From: Sinorhizobium americanum
GTDB taxonomy: Bacteria > Pseudomonadota > Alphaproteobacteria > Rhizobiales > Rhizobiaceae
Reading direction: 5' to 3'
Assembly: GCF_001651855.1 (NCBI RefSeq)
Contig: NZ_LNQC01000049.1
Span: 310,001 to 374,000, forward strand
DNA length: 64,000 nt
Below are positions 1 to 8,082 of the stretch, in pieces. Each line of letters opens with the position of its first letter. Within the stretch, counting starts at the first letter, position 1. The notes beneath the pieces were generated by a model. That model saw nothing but the letters and a program-made list of their open reading frames with translations. It ran no database searches and had not been told where the DNA came from. The translations under genes were made by a program, and so were the position numbers.

Positions 1-1
1 C

Positions 2-526
2 ACGGTAGCCGTCAGCGGCAGGGCGACGCTCGAACTCACGCCGCAGAGCATCCGCTATGCCCGCCCGTTTATGCCGATGTTCATCAAGCGACTCAGTGCC
101 ATCGAGATCGGCATAGGCCGCTCGTTCTTCCAGGGTCCAGAAACACTCGGTCGCTGGCATCTCGACGGGCCAACCCCTTTTGAACGCATCCGCGTACTCG
201 ATCCTGCTCCGGACATGCGGCTGGTGGCAACCATAATGACGCGGGTAAAAGCCCTGTTCCCCGCCGTTGCCGATGCAGGCATTATGTCCTCTTGGGGTGG
301 ATACGTCGACTGCACACCGGACGCCATACCCGTGATTTCACCGGTGGACAGCATCGGAGGCGTGTTCGCCGCCGCAGGCTGTTCCGGACACGGCTTCGGC
401 GCTGGCCCTGGCATTGGCCATCTGGCGGCGGATCTGGTCGCGGGCGACGCGCCATGCGTCGATCCGACTCCATTCCGGCTGTCGCGTTTTGCGGACAGAT
501 CGAAAATTGAAGTTGGCGCCATCTGA
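2..526 (+). CDS. FAD-dependent amine/amino-acid oxidoreductase, C-terminal part (5' end outside window)
   Basis: The frame is open from the first bases of the window to a TGA at 524-526, so only about 174 C-terminal residues are visible. The sequence GGYVDCTPDAIPVIS followed by GVFAAAGCSGHGFGAGPGIG is the C-terminal FAD-contacting block of the DAO family (glycine oxidase, sarcosine oxidase, D-amino-acid dehydrogenase small subunit). Members oxidise an amine or amino acid to the imino compound. The N-terminal Rossmann motif lies outside the window, so the substrate cannot be inferred. An Asp/Glu-racemase-family gene follows 42 bp downstream on the same strand, which would suit a shared role in amino-acid or hydantoin-type catabolism (inference). 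Family assignment is good; exact activity is unknown. Confidence 0.75.
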   Translation, partial: TVAVSGRATLELTPQSIRYARPFMPMFIKRLSAIEIGIGRSFFQGPETLGRWHLDGPTPFERIRVLDPAPDMRLVATIMTRVKALFPAVADAGIMSSWGGYVDCTPDAIPVISPVDSIGGVFAAAGCSGHGFGAGPGIGHLAADLVAGDAPCVDPTPFRLSRFADRSKIEVGAI

Positions 527-568
527 TGCGATTTGGCCGCAGATGAGCGCGATCTTCGTAGCAGCTAG

Positions 569-1261
569 ATGGAAAATCATATGTCAATTCAAAGCACGAG
601 CGCTCCCGCCAGAAAGCTGGCGTTCATCCATACCGTTTCGGGTCTTGTTTCCGAGTTCGAGGGCCTCGCCAAACAACATCTGCCCGACTGGAAGCCGTTC
701 GCGATTCTCGACGAGAGCCTCTTGAGGGATACCATTGAGCGCGGGTCGCTGTCCGATCTGACGAAACGGAGGCTCGCGACCTACATATGGTCGGCAGTCG
801 ACGCCGGGGCAGATGCGATTGTCGTCACCTGCTCGACTCTCGGACCGGCAGTCGATGCCATTGCGCCGCTTTGCCCTGTGCCGCTGTTCCGCGTTGACGA
901 AGGCATGGCCAAAGCCGCCGTCGAGCATGGAACCCGCATAGGCGTCCTGGCGACCTTGTCCACGACGCTGGTCCCGACAGTGGGTCTGCTGAAGCGCCAG
1001 GCACACGAGTCGGGCAAGGACGTGGCGATCGACCATGTGCTTGTTCAGGGCGCGTTTCAACTCCTCGCTGGCGGGGACGTCGAGGCCCATGACGCGCAAA
1101 TCCGCCAAGCTCTCGAAGAACTGGCGCAGAAGGTCGACGTAATCGTCTTGGCGCAGGCATCGATGGCGCCTGCGGTGCGGGGCATGGCACACAGCATTCC
1201 AGTTCTGACGAGCCCCTTACTCGGGGTGGAAAACGTGAAATGGCGTTTAGAGCAGCGATAG
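569..1261 (+). CDS. Aspartate/glutamate racemase family protein
   Basis: This 230-aa protein has the two-lobed Asp/Glu/hydantoin racemase fold. The first catalytic cysteine is visible in VVTCST (Cys88). At the place of the second catalytic cysteine the sequence is VIVLAQASMA, with Gln196 where two-base racemases have Cys. A one-cysteine protein cannot use the usual two-base racemase mechanism unless another residue substitutes, so it may be an isomerase, decarboxylase or non-racemising relative. An alternative ATG at 581 has a slightly better purine-rich stretch before it. The gene lies 42 bp after the oxidoreductase fragment and is probably cotranscribed with it. Confidence 0.75.
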   Translation: MENHMSIQSTSAPARKLAFIHTVSGLVSEFEGLAKQHLPDWKPFAILDESLLRDTIERGSLSDLTKRRLATYIWSAVDAGADAIVVTCSTLGPAVDAIAPLCPVPLFRVDEGMAKAAVEHGTRIGVLATLSTTLVPTVGLLKRQAHESGKDVAIDHVLVQGAFQLLAGGDVEAHDAQIRQALEELAQKVDVIVLAQASMAPAVRGMAHSIPVLTSPLLGVENVKWRLEQR

Positions 1262-1798
1262 AGTAACAGTGGGAAAGGATAAACTATCGATTGCCACACC
1301 TGTAACGGGACCGATTAAGACATAACAAAGCACCCCCAGATCGCGCTCATCAAAAGCGACGGCTGGGAAGCGTGACCGGTCTTTCTGCTCTGATCGCGGC
1401 TTGGGGCTTACACCCGCTGGTTGTCAACGTCGTACGCGAGCTCGGCATGGTCTTGCTATCAGACTGGCAACGGCTTTCCTTAGCGTCCGGCTGAACAGTC
1501 GAAATCGTAACAGCAATGTTGGTACCAATTGGGGTCGTTTACACGCTCACTTTCGCCGCGGCAGCACTGCCAATGTGCCTCGGCATGGATGTGCAGACGT
1601 CGTGACCGCTCGTGCCGACAGCAATCTGGGAGCTAGCGCTGAACGTCCGCTATTTGCTTCCCTTGTCCAGAAGCTGCAAGTCCGCTTCCGGCCCCAAACC
1701 GGCCACTCACTCAAGTCAAGTCTAACGTCGTCCCGATTGTGGCGCAAAGGGGACAGAGGCCGCAAAGACCAAATCCAAATAGGCATTGCGTTTCTCCC
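1262..1798. other. Gene-poor intergenic stretch
   Basis: There are about 540 bases between the racemase-family gene and the convergent dehydratase gene. An open frame of 158 codons (1401-1877) exists, but it has no ribosome binding site, unusual composition, and its 3' end runs into the antisense of the dehydratase, so I do not call it. Local base composition is less GC-rich than the neighbours, which fits decayed or non-coding DNA. No hairpin, repeat or RNA gene was recognised. Confidence 0.5.
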
Positions 1799-3688
1799 TC
1801 AATCCTTCGGCAACCCCTCCGGCCGCAAATACTTCCTCAGCGCCGCAATCCGGAAGATCGCATTTGCCGCGCCGTAGCCGCGATAACCCCTCCGTTCGAT
1901 GATCTCGAAGAAGAAGCCTTCGCCATAGGTCGGGCTGTAGAGCTGGAAAAATTCGCCGCTGTCGTCGCGGTCGTAGAGGATGTTTTCCGCCTTCAGCCGC
2001 TCGACCAGTTCGGCGTCGAGGCCGAAGCGGGCCTCGACGTCGTCATAGTAGTTGGGCGAGATCGGCAGGGACTTGAAGCCGTTGGCCCTCAGCGCCGCGG
2101 CGGTCGCGAAGATGTCGTCGGTGGCGAAGGCGAGGTGCTGGACGCCGGAGCCGAAGGTTTCGGCGATGAAGCGGCCGGCGAGCGTGTTGCGGTTTTCGGC
2201 GCCGTTCAGCGTCAGGCGCAGCGTGCCGGCGTCGTTTTCCACCACCTGGCTGCGGACGATCCCGGCCGGGTCGATGATGTCGACCATTGGCGTCTTCTTG
2301 GTGTCGAGCAAGGATGTGTAGAACAGTAGCCAGGTCAGCAACTCGTCGTATTTGACCGTCTGGGCGACGTGGTCGATGACGGTGAGGCCGGCCGGCGCCG
2401 CCGGGGCATCGTCGGTCACCGGCTCGAATTCGATCTCCCAGATTTTTGCGAGCTCGGATTTGTCGTCGAGGAAATAGATGAGCCCGCCGCCGACGCCGCG
2501 GATCGCCGGGACCTTGAGCTCGCCCGGTCCGACGGCCTGCTCGAAGGGCTCGGCGCCGAGCGCCCGGGCCCGGTCTGCGGTCGCGGCCGCATCGTCGACC
2601 AGGAGGCCGAAGGCATAGGCCGAGGTGCCGTGCACCAGATAGGAGGCGCTGGCAAAGCCCTCGCGCTCGGTGTTGATCACCAGGTTGACGGCGCCCTGGC
2701 GGTAGACCAGCACCTGTTTCGTCCGGTGCCGCGCCGCCTTCCGGAAGCCGAATGTGCGGATCAGCGCTTCGAGCTCGCCCGCCTCCTCTTCGGAAGCGGC
2801 GAACTCGACGAAGGCGACGCCCTTCACGTCGACACGCGGCGGCATGTCCGGGACCGGCAGCCGGATATCCGGCTCGGCGCGCTTCACCTGGTCGCCGAGA
2901 TAGATCAGCGAGCGGTAACCGTCGACGGCGATCGCATTGGCGTTGCCGCCGCGGAACTGGTCGTTGAAGATTTCCAGCGACAGATAGCCGTCATAGCCGG
3001 TCGCCGCCACGGCGCGGGTAAACTCGGTCACCGGCAGGTCGCCTTCGCCGGGCATGTTGCGGAAGTGCCGGCTCCAGTAGAGCAGGTCCATGTCGATCAG
3101 CGGAGCATCGGCGAGCTGGACGATGAAGATCTTTTCTTTCGGGATCGAGCGGATCGAATTGACCTCGATCTTGCGCGACAGCGTGTGGAAGCTGTCGAGG
3201 ATCAGGCCGATATTCGGATGATCGGCACGCCGGACGATCTCCCAGGCGTCGCGATGATCATGGATGTGGCGGCCCCAGGCGAGCGCCTCGTAGCCGACGC
3301 GCAAACCGCGTTTCGCGGCGCGCTCGCCGAGCTCGCGGAAGTCGGCGGCGGCCCGGTCGATGCCGCCGAGGGCTGCCGGCGAGACGTTGGAGCAGACGAG
3401 CACGAGGTCAGTGCCGAGCTCCTGCATCAGGTCGAACTTGCGCTCGGCCCGGTCGAAGGTGCGGGTTCTGAGCGGTTCCGGCATGCCCTCGAAGTCGCGG
3501 AACGGCTGGAACAGGCTGATCTCCAGGCCGAAGTCGCGCACCATCCGGCCGACCTCGCGCGGGCTCTCGTCGAAGGCGAGAAAGTCGTTCTCGAAAATCT
3601 CGACGCCGTCGAAGCCGGCCTTGGCGATGGCGCGCAGCTTGTCGCTGAGATCGCCGCTCAAGGAAACTGTCGCTATCGAGGTCTTCAT
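1799..3688 (-). CDS. quiC: Two-domain 3-dehydroshikimate dehydratase (TIM barrel + HPPD-like VOC domain)
   Basis: The 629-aa protein starts at ATG 3688 behind GAGGACAGG; a longer open frame upstream lacks a start with a binding site. Residues 1 to about 285 form a xylose-isomerase-like TIM barrel beginning MKTSIATVSLSGDL. The C-terminal half is a 4-hydroxyphenylpyruvate-dioxygenase-like vicinal-oxygen-chelate module, with candidate metal ligands His near 438 (IDHVAQ), His near 515 (GVQHLAF) and Glu near 594 (FFFEIIERR). This architecture is that of hybrid 3-dehydroshikimate dehydratases (QuiC/QsuB type), which convert 3-dehydroshikimate to protocatechuate in the cytoplasm. Automatic annotation often names such proteins HPPD or sugar isomerase. 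A shikimate/quinate dehydrogenase gene lies upstream on the same strand, supporting the quinate/shikimate pathway. Confidence 0.82.
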   Translation of the reverse strand: MKTSIATVSLSGDLSDKLRAIAKAGFDGVEIFENDFLAFDESPREVGRMVRDFGLEISLFQPFRDFEGMPEPLRTRTFDRAERKFDLMQELGTDLVLVCSNVSPAALGGIDRAAADFRELGERAAKRGLRVGYEALAWGRHIHDHRDAWEIVRRADHPNIGLILDSFHTLSRKIEVNSIRSIPKEKIFIVQLADAPLIDMDLLYWSRHFRNMPGEGDLPVTEFTRAVAATGYDGYLSLEIFNDQFRGGNANAIAVDGYRSLIYLGDQVKRAEPDIRLPVPDMPPRVDVKGVAFVEFAASEEEAGELEALIRTFGFRKAARHRTKQVLVYRQGAVNLVINTEREGFASASYLVHGTSAYAFGLLVDDAAATADRARALGAEPFEQAVGPGELKVPAIRGVGGGLIYFLDDKSELAKIWEIEFEPVTDDAPAAPAGLTVIDHVAQTVKYDELLTWLLFYTSLLDTKKTPMVDIIDPAGIVRSQVVENDAGTLRLTLNGAENRNTLAGRFIAETFGSGVQHLAFATDDIFATAAALRANGFKSLPISPNYYDDVEARFGLDAELVERLKAENILYDRDDSGEFFQLYSPTYGEGFFFEIIERRGYRGYGAANAIFRIAALRKYLRPEGLPKD

Positions 3689-3730
3689 CGTCCTGTCCTC
3701 GCTTTCAATTTGAGACAGATATTGTTGAAA

Positions 3731-3891
3731 CTCCCTCTGCCGTGCCGGGCAGCTCCAGGGGTGAGAATGGGGAGGCACCGCCCTCGACCACCTGCTCAGC
3801 CGGCAGCGGAGGTCTACCTTGTCGAGGAAGCGGGAGGTTCGCTGCGGAACGTTCTCCCCCCTTGTGGTGGAGATACCCGGCAGGGCAGGTA
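3731..3891. repeat. Palindromic intergenic element, degenerate copy (RIME-like)
   Basis: The ends are inverted versions of each other: left CTGCCGTGCCGGGCA (3738 onward) and right TACCCGGCAGGGCAG near 3874-3888, with smaller stems inside. The same ends occur in better-preserved form at 42975-43162. It sits inside the transcription unit, between the dehydrogenase and dehydratase genes. The look is that of the short palindromic intergenic mosaic elements of rhizobia; I cannot name the exact family. Confidence 0.6.
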
Positions 3892-3915
3892 TTGCCGAAC
3901 CGCCCGACCAAACCC

Positions 3916-4776
3916 TCACCCCGTCATCGCTCGGAAATGCGCGAGCATCCGCCCTGCATCCGGTTCGAGCCCGGTAAACAGCCGGAAGGCGCCGACCGCC
4001 TGGAACACCGCCATGCCGCCGCCGTCGAGCGTGCGGCAGCCGCGCCGCCGCGCTTCCTTCAGCAGCGCCGTTTCGAGCGGGAAATAGACGATCTCGGCGA
4101 CCCAGTGGCGGGGCTCAAGCAGCCCGGCATCGAGCGGCAGCCCCGGATATTTCGCCATGCCGGTCGGCGTCGCATGGATCAGCCCGGCCGCCTCGGTCAT
4201 CGCCGCGGCGAGATCAGTGCCTGCCGCGATCTCCGCCTCGGGGAAGAGCGGCGAGAGCATGTCGGCGAGTGCTTCGGCCCGCTCCGGCTCGCGGTCGAAC
4301 ACGGTAAGCTGCCGCAGGCCGAGCGACAGCGCCGCATAGGCCGTCGCGACGCCGGCGCCGCCGGCGCCGAGCTGCACGGCGGCGGAAAGATCGACGTCGG
4401 GCAGGCCGCGCCGGAAGGCCTCGGCAAAGCCCCACCAGTCGGTGTTGTGGCCATAGCGCCGGCCGCCCTTCAGCACCACCGTGTTGACGGCGCCGAGCCG
4501 GCGGGCGTCGGGGGCGAGCTCGTCGAGATGGGCGATCACCGCCTGCTTGCAGGGATGGGTGATGTTGAGGCCGGCAAGGCCGCGGGCTTCCGCCTCGGCG
4601 ATGAGACGAGGCAGGTCGTCTTCCGTGGCGCCGAGCGCCTGCAGGTCGATCAGCTCATAGGCATAGCTGAGCCCCTGGGCGGCGCCCTCGGCCATGTGCA
4701 TCGCCGGGGTCAGCGAAGCCTGGATGCCGGCGCCGATCAGCCCGGCCTTCAAGGGTCTTACAAGCGTTTCGGTCAT
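3916..4776 (-). CDS. aroE: Shikimate/quinate dehydrogenase
   Basis: This 286-aa protein catalyses NAD(P)-dependent interconversion of shikimate and 3-dehydroshikimate, or quinate and 3-dehydroquinate. Visible features are the substrate-binding N-domain with NITHPCKQAV (catalytic Lys), the partner Asp in GHNTDWWGF, the Rossmann loop GAGGAGVATA and the C-terminal GGGMAVFQAVGAF. ATG 4776 is chosen because GCGGGAAGC precedes it; ATG 4800 in the same frame is possible. The NITHPCKQ form is more typical of catabolic quinate/shikimate dehydrogenases than of biosynthetic AroE (family knowledge). Its position between a TRAP importer and a dehydroshikimate dehydratase also argues for catabolism. Confidence 0.85.
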   Translation of the reverse strand: MTETLVRPLKAGLIGAGIQASLTPAMHMAEGAAQGLSYAYELIDLQALGATEDDLPRLIAEAEARGLAGLNITHPCKQAVIAHLDELAPDARRLGAVNTVVLKGGRRYGHNTDWWGFAEAFRRGLPDVDLSAAVQLGAGGAGVATAYAALSLGLRQLTVFDREPERAEALADMLSPLFPEAEIAAGTDLAAAMTEAAGLIHATPTGMAKYPGLPLDAGLLEPRHWVAEIVYFPLETALLKEARRRGCRTLDGGGMAVFQAVGAFRLFTGLEPDAGRMLAHFRAMTG

Positions 4777-4817
4777 GCTTCCCGCTTTCACGTTGTCCAT
4801 CCCGCGCCGGTCGTCCA

Positions 4818-4840
4818 GTCCGCCGCCTGAAACGGCGGAC
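4818..4840 (-). terminator. Intercistronic hairpin between dctP and the dehydrogenase gene
   Basis: GTCCGCCG (4818-4825) and CGGCGGAC (4833-4840) pair perfectly around a 7-nt loop just after the dctP stop codon. No T-run follows, so partial attenuation or protection of the dctP mRNA is more likely than full termination. Such hairpins are common after genes for binding proteins made in excess. Confidence 0.55.
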
Positions 4841-4857
4841 CGAGGGTTCCCCGGCTG

Positions 4858-5874
4858 TTACTGGCCGCGTGCGGCGCCGATCTCCTTGAACAGCCCCTCA
4901 ACCGTCTCCGCGCCGATCTCGGCCTTGAACTTCTCGATCACCGGTTTGACGGCATCGCGCAGCTTCTGCGTTTCCTCTGCGCTCAGCTCGCTCACCTCCA
5001 TGCCGGTCTTCTTGATTTCCGCGAGCGCCTCGGCATCCTTCTCGCGCGACACCTTGCGCTGGAAGTCGCGCGCCTCGGTGGCGGCCGCCTGCAGCACGGC
5101 CTTCTCCTCGTCGTTCAGCCCGTCCCAGAACTTCTTGCTGACGAGCACGATCTGCGGGTTGTACTGGTGACGGGTCAGCGTCATGTACTTCTGCACTTCG
5201 TAGAACTTGGCGTTGAGGATGTTCGCCGCCGGGTTCTCCTGGCCGTCGACGGTGCCCGTCTCGAGCGCCGTATAGAGTTCGGTGTACGGCAGCGGCACGG
5301 CATTGGCGCCGAGCGTGTTGAAGAGCTCGAGCGGGATCGGCGACTGGATGGTGCGGATCTTCAGGCCCTTGATGTGCTCGAGCTTGGTCACCGGATGGCG
5401 GTTGTTGGTGAGGTTGCGGAAGCCGAGCTCCCAATAGCCGAGCCCGACGAGGCCGGTATCGGGCAGGAGCTTCGTGAGGCTTTCGCCGAAGGGGCCGTCC
5501 ATCACCTTGTCGGCTTCCTCGCCGCTGTTGAAGAGGAAGGGCAGGTCGACGGCGCCGAACTGCTTGATGTTGTTGGAGAGGATGCCGGCGTTCAGCACCG
5601 TCATCTCGATCACGCCGCCCTGCAGCGCCGAGATCGTCTGCACGTCGCCGCCGAGCGTGCCGCCCGGGAAAAGCTTCACCTCGATCTTGCCGCCGCTCTT
5701 TTCGTTCACCAGCTCGGCGAATTTCTCCATGCCGGTCACCTGCGGGTGACCCTTGTTGTTGGCCGAGGCGAATTTCAGCGTGTGTTCGCCGATCTCCGCA
5801 TTGGTCGGCCCGGCTGCCAGCAGGGCGAGCGGCAGGGCGAGGCCCAGTGCCAGTTTGGTCAGTCTGTTCAACAT
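4858..5874 (-). CDS. dctP: TRAP transporter substrate-binding protein (DctP family)
   Basis: The 338-aa periplasmic receptor starts at ATG 5874 after GGGAGGA. It begins with a Sec signal peptide (MLNRLTKLALGLALPLALLA, cleavage likely after TNA). The mature protein shows typical DctP features: KFASANNKGHPQVTGMEKFAELV, then FPGGTLGGD, GLKIRT and YTALETGTVDGQENP. The conserved Arg in GLKIRT should bind a carboxylate of the ligand. The genes for both membrane subunits lie upstream on the same strand and catabolic genes lie downstream. From context the ligand is probably quinate, shikimate or a related cyclic hydroxy acid (inference). Confidence 0.9.
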   Translation of the reverse strand: MLNRLTKLALGLALPLALLAAGPTNAEIGEHTLKFASANNKGHPQVTGMEKFAELVNEKSGGKIEVKLFPGGTLGGDVQTISALQGGVIEMTVLNAGILSNNIKQFGAVDLPFLFNSGEEADKVMDGPFGESLTKLLPDTGLVGLGYWELGFRNLTNNRHPVTKLEHIKGLKIRTIQSPIPLELFNTLGANAVPLPYTELYTALETGTVDGQENPAANILNAKFYEVQKYMTLTRHQYNPQIVLVSKKFWDGLNDEEKAVLQAAATEARDFQRKVSREKDAEALAEIKKTGMEVSELSAEETQKLRDAVKPVIEKFKAEIGAETVEGLFKEIGAARGQ

Positions 5875-5934
5875 GTTTTCCTCCCAGGGTTGGACCGGTA
5901 CTCCCACCGGCCGTGTTGAAATCGAAAGTCAGTG

Positions 5935-7215
5935 TCAGTGCCCGAACCAGGAGACCGGCACGGTCACCAGTTCGGGGAACAGGACGAGCAGGAACAGAAC
6001 AATCAGCTCGGCGATCAGGAAGGGCATGACGCCCTTCATCAGTTCTTCCATCGAGAGCTTCGAGACGCCGCAGATGACGTTCAAGACGGTGCCGACCGGC
6101 GGCGTGATCAGGCCGATCGAGTTGTTGATGATGAACAGCACGCCGAAGTAGACCGGGTCGATGCCCGCCTGCTTGATGATCGGCATCAGCACCGGCGTCA
6201 TCACCAGAATGGTCGGCGTCATGTCCATGGCGGTGCCGACGACGACGATCAGCGCCATGATGGCGATGAGCAGCGCCGTCTGGTTATCCATCAGCGGCTC
6301 GACGAGGGCGGCGAGAGCGCCGGGTACGTCGGCGACGGTGATCAGCCAGGCCGAGACCGCCGCGCAGGCGACCAGGAACATGACGACGGCGGTGATCTTG
6401 GCGGCCGAGACGAAGACATGGAAGAGCTGGGCCGGCGGCAGTTCGCGATAGACGACGATGGCGACGAAGAGCGAATAGACGGCGGCGACGACGCCGGCTT
6501 CCGTCGGCGTGAAGACGCCGAATTTCAGCCCGACGATGATGATCACCGGCAGCATCAGCGCCCAGATGCTGTCGCCGAGCGCCTTGAGCCGCACCGCGCC
6601 GCTTTCGCGCGGCGGCAGCTCGAACTGCTCCTTGCGGGCAACGAGGAACCAGGTGATGCAAAGCGCGGCGGCGATCATCAGGCCGGGAAAGATGCCGGCG
6701 AGGAACAGCTTGGTGATCGAGACACCGCCGACGACGCCATAGAGAATGAAGCCGATCGACGGCGGAATGATCGGGCCGATGATCGAGGCCGACGCCAGCA
6801 GCCCGCCGGCGCGGGCCGCGTCATGGCCGCTCTTCAGCATCATGGGCAGAAGCAGCGCGCCGAGCGCGGCGGCATCGGCGACCGCCGAGCCCGAGAGGCT
6901 GGAGAGTATGCAGGCGGCGAAGATCGCCACGAAGCCGAGGCCGCCGCGGATATGGCCGACCATCGCCATCGCCAGCGCGACGATGCGGCGCGAAAGGCCG
7001 CCGGTGTTCATTACCTCGCCGGCAAGCAGGAAGAAGGGCACCGCCATCAGCGGAAAGCTGTCGGCGCCGTTCAGAACGTTCTGCGCGACGATCTGCGCGT
7101 CGAAGAGGCCGAGATAGAGCATCAAGGCCACGCCGCTCAAGATCAGGGCGAAGGCGATCGGCACGCCGAGTGCCATCGGACCGAGCAGAGCGCCGATAAA
7201 GATGGATACGGTCAT
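5935..7215 (-). CDS. dctM: TRAP transporter large permease (DctM family)
   Basis: The 426-aa protein is a polytopic membrane subunit of about 12 helices that carries out Na+- or H+-coupled uptake. The start at ATG 7215 follows GAGGAGGCGACG. Family signatures are visible: PMALGVPIAFALILSG, LLAGEVMNTGG, SGSAVADAAALGALLLPMM, GPIIPPSIGFILYG, and TPTILVMTPVLMPI near the C-terminus. It is preceded by dctQ (10-bp gap) and followed by dctP, the usual QMP arrangement, so the three form one operon. Confidence 0.93.
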   Translation of the reverse strand: MTVSIFIGALLGPMALGVPIAFALILSGVALMLYLGLFDAQIVAQNVLNGADSFPLMAVPFFLLAGEVMNTGGLSRRIVALAMAMVGHIRGGLGFVAIFAACILSSLSGSAVADAAALGALLLPMMLKSGHDAARAGGLLASASIIGPIIPPSIGFILYGVVGGVSITKLFLAGIFPGLMIAAALCITWFLVARKEQFELPPRESGAVRLKALGDSIWALMLPVIIIVGLKFGVFTPTEAGVVAAVYSLFVAIVVYRELPPAQLFHVFVSAAKITAVVMFLVACAAVSAWLITVADVPGALAALVEPLMDNQTALLIAIMALIVVVGTAMDMTPTILVMTPVLMPIIKQAGIDPVYFGVLFIINNSIGLITPPVGTVLNVICGVSKLSMEELMKGVMPFLIAELIVLFLLVLFPELVTVPVSWFGH

Positions 7216-7225
7216 CGTCGCCTCC

Positions 7226-7789
7226 TCAATGCTTCGCCGGCGCGGGCCCGAGCGCGGGCTCGGGAAGATCGTCGAGCGCCATCTCGTCCTCGCTCTCGCG
7301 CACCAGCTCCGCGGTCGTCACATCGATCCGGCCCGTGGCGATGGCGAAGACGTCGGAAAGGAGGATCAGAAAGGCCGGAATGCCAAAGGCAAGGCCGGCG
7401 CCGTAGAAGAAGCCCATCGAAAGGCCGGTCGCCGGCGCGCCGACATGAATATTGATCAGCGTCTGCGCCCAGCTGCCGCTGATCATTAGCCAGGTGGCAT
7501 AGAGCATCAAGGCATGGCCAATGAGCACGGCGACCTTTGCGCCGAAGGGCGGCAGCCGCTTGATGAGCGTGTCGACGCCCAAATGGCCATGCTCGCGCAT
7601 GGCGACCACGGCGCCGAGAAAGGTCAGCCAGACGAAGAAGATGCGTGACAGCTCCTCCGAAACGGTGATCCCCTGGTTGAAGGCATAACGCAGTACGACA
7701 TTGCCGAAGACGAGCACGACCATGCCGGCCAGCAGCAGGGCGATCGTCACTTTCAGCGCGAAAAAATAGAAATCGATGATGCGGGTCAT
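7226..7789 (-). CDS. dctQ: TRAP transporter small permease (DctQ family)
   Basis: This 187-aa, four-helix inner-membrane subunit pairs with the large permease. It shows the DctQ pattern: first helix from about residue 8, then FVWLTFLGAVVAMREHGHLGVDTL, which is the most conserved part of the family. ATG 7789 follows GGGAGGAGCGC. It is the first gene of a minus-strand operon (dctQ, dctM, dctP, dehydrogenase, dehydratase). The long C-terminal tail after the last helix is variable in this family. Confidence 0.88.
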   Translation of the reverse strand: MTRIIDFYFFALKVTIALLLAGMVVLVFGNVVLRYAFNQGITVSEELSRIFFVWLTFLGAVVAMREHGHLGVDTLIKRLPPFGAKVAVLIGHALMLYATWLMISGSWAQTLINIHVGAPATGLSMGFFYGAGLAFGIPAFLILLSDVFAIATGRIDVTTAELVRESEDEMALDDLPEPALGPAPAKH

Positions 7790-7847
7790 GCGCTCCTCCC
7801 GAGCGACAGGCGAGCCTTGGCGGACGCGCTTGCGCGAGCTTGTCTCC

Positions 7848-7904
7848 CAGTGCCGGAGGGTTCCGGCCGCCGGAACCCCGCGCTCCTCCGCGTGTCCGGC
7901 ACTG
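7848..7904 (-). promoter_or_regulatory. Nested inverted repeats in the dctQ 5' leader
   Basis: An outer stem pairs CAGTGCCGGA (7848-7857) with TCCGGCACTG (7895-7904). An inner stem pairs GGTTCCGG (7859-7866) with CCGGAACC (7870-7877) around a 3-nt loop. Both lie between the likely promoter and the dctQ start, so the transcript would begin with a strong folded leader. The outer arms match over 10 of 10 bases. Function unknown. Confidence 0.55.
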
Positions 7905-7922
7905 TCTCTCTAAAAATGTACT

Positions 7923-7940
7923 AACTAGTTCGGATGTCAA
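7923..7940 (-). promoter_or_regulatory. Likely dctQMP promoter with overlapping TetR operator
   Basis: On the minus strand TTGACA (7940-7935) matches a -35 box. The perfect 8-bp palindrome AACTAGTT (7923-7930) lies in what would be the spacer. No strong -10 is seen. A palindrome over the promoter and beside a divergent TetR gene is the usual repressor layout. Confidence 0.5.
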
Positions 7941-8082
7941 GTGGCTTGCTATTGAAAGCAAGGGCCAAGCTGAATATGTCTAGATGCATTGCATGGGAGA
8001 GGGGCCTCCGGCTCGATCTGGAAAAGCGGGCAATAAGGTCAACGGAACAAGGGCTTGTGGAAGAGCGGGGCAGCGCGCGACG

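Noticed and set aside
1401-1877. 158-codon frame in the intergenic region after the racemase-family gene
   Set aside because: No binding site, atypical amino acid use and an end inside the antisense of the dehydratase. It may be decayed DNA.
2369-4087. Long plus-strand open frame (572 codons) over the dehydratase and dehydrogenase genes
   Set aside because: It is the antisense of two well-supported genes; the high GC at third codon positions keeps the opposite frame open. Composition (many Ala, Glu, Arg, Asp) and absence of domains confirm this.
5932-7455. Plus-strand frame of 507 codons over dctM/dctQ
   Set aside because: Antisense shadow extremely rich in Asp, Arg, His and Gln; no ribosome site and no recognisable fold.
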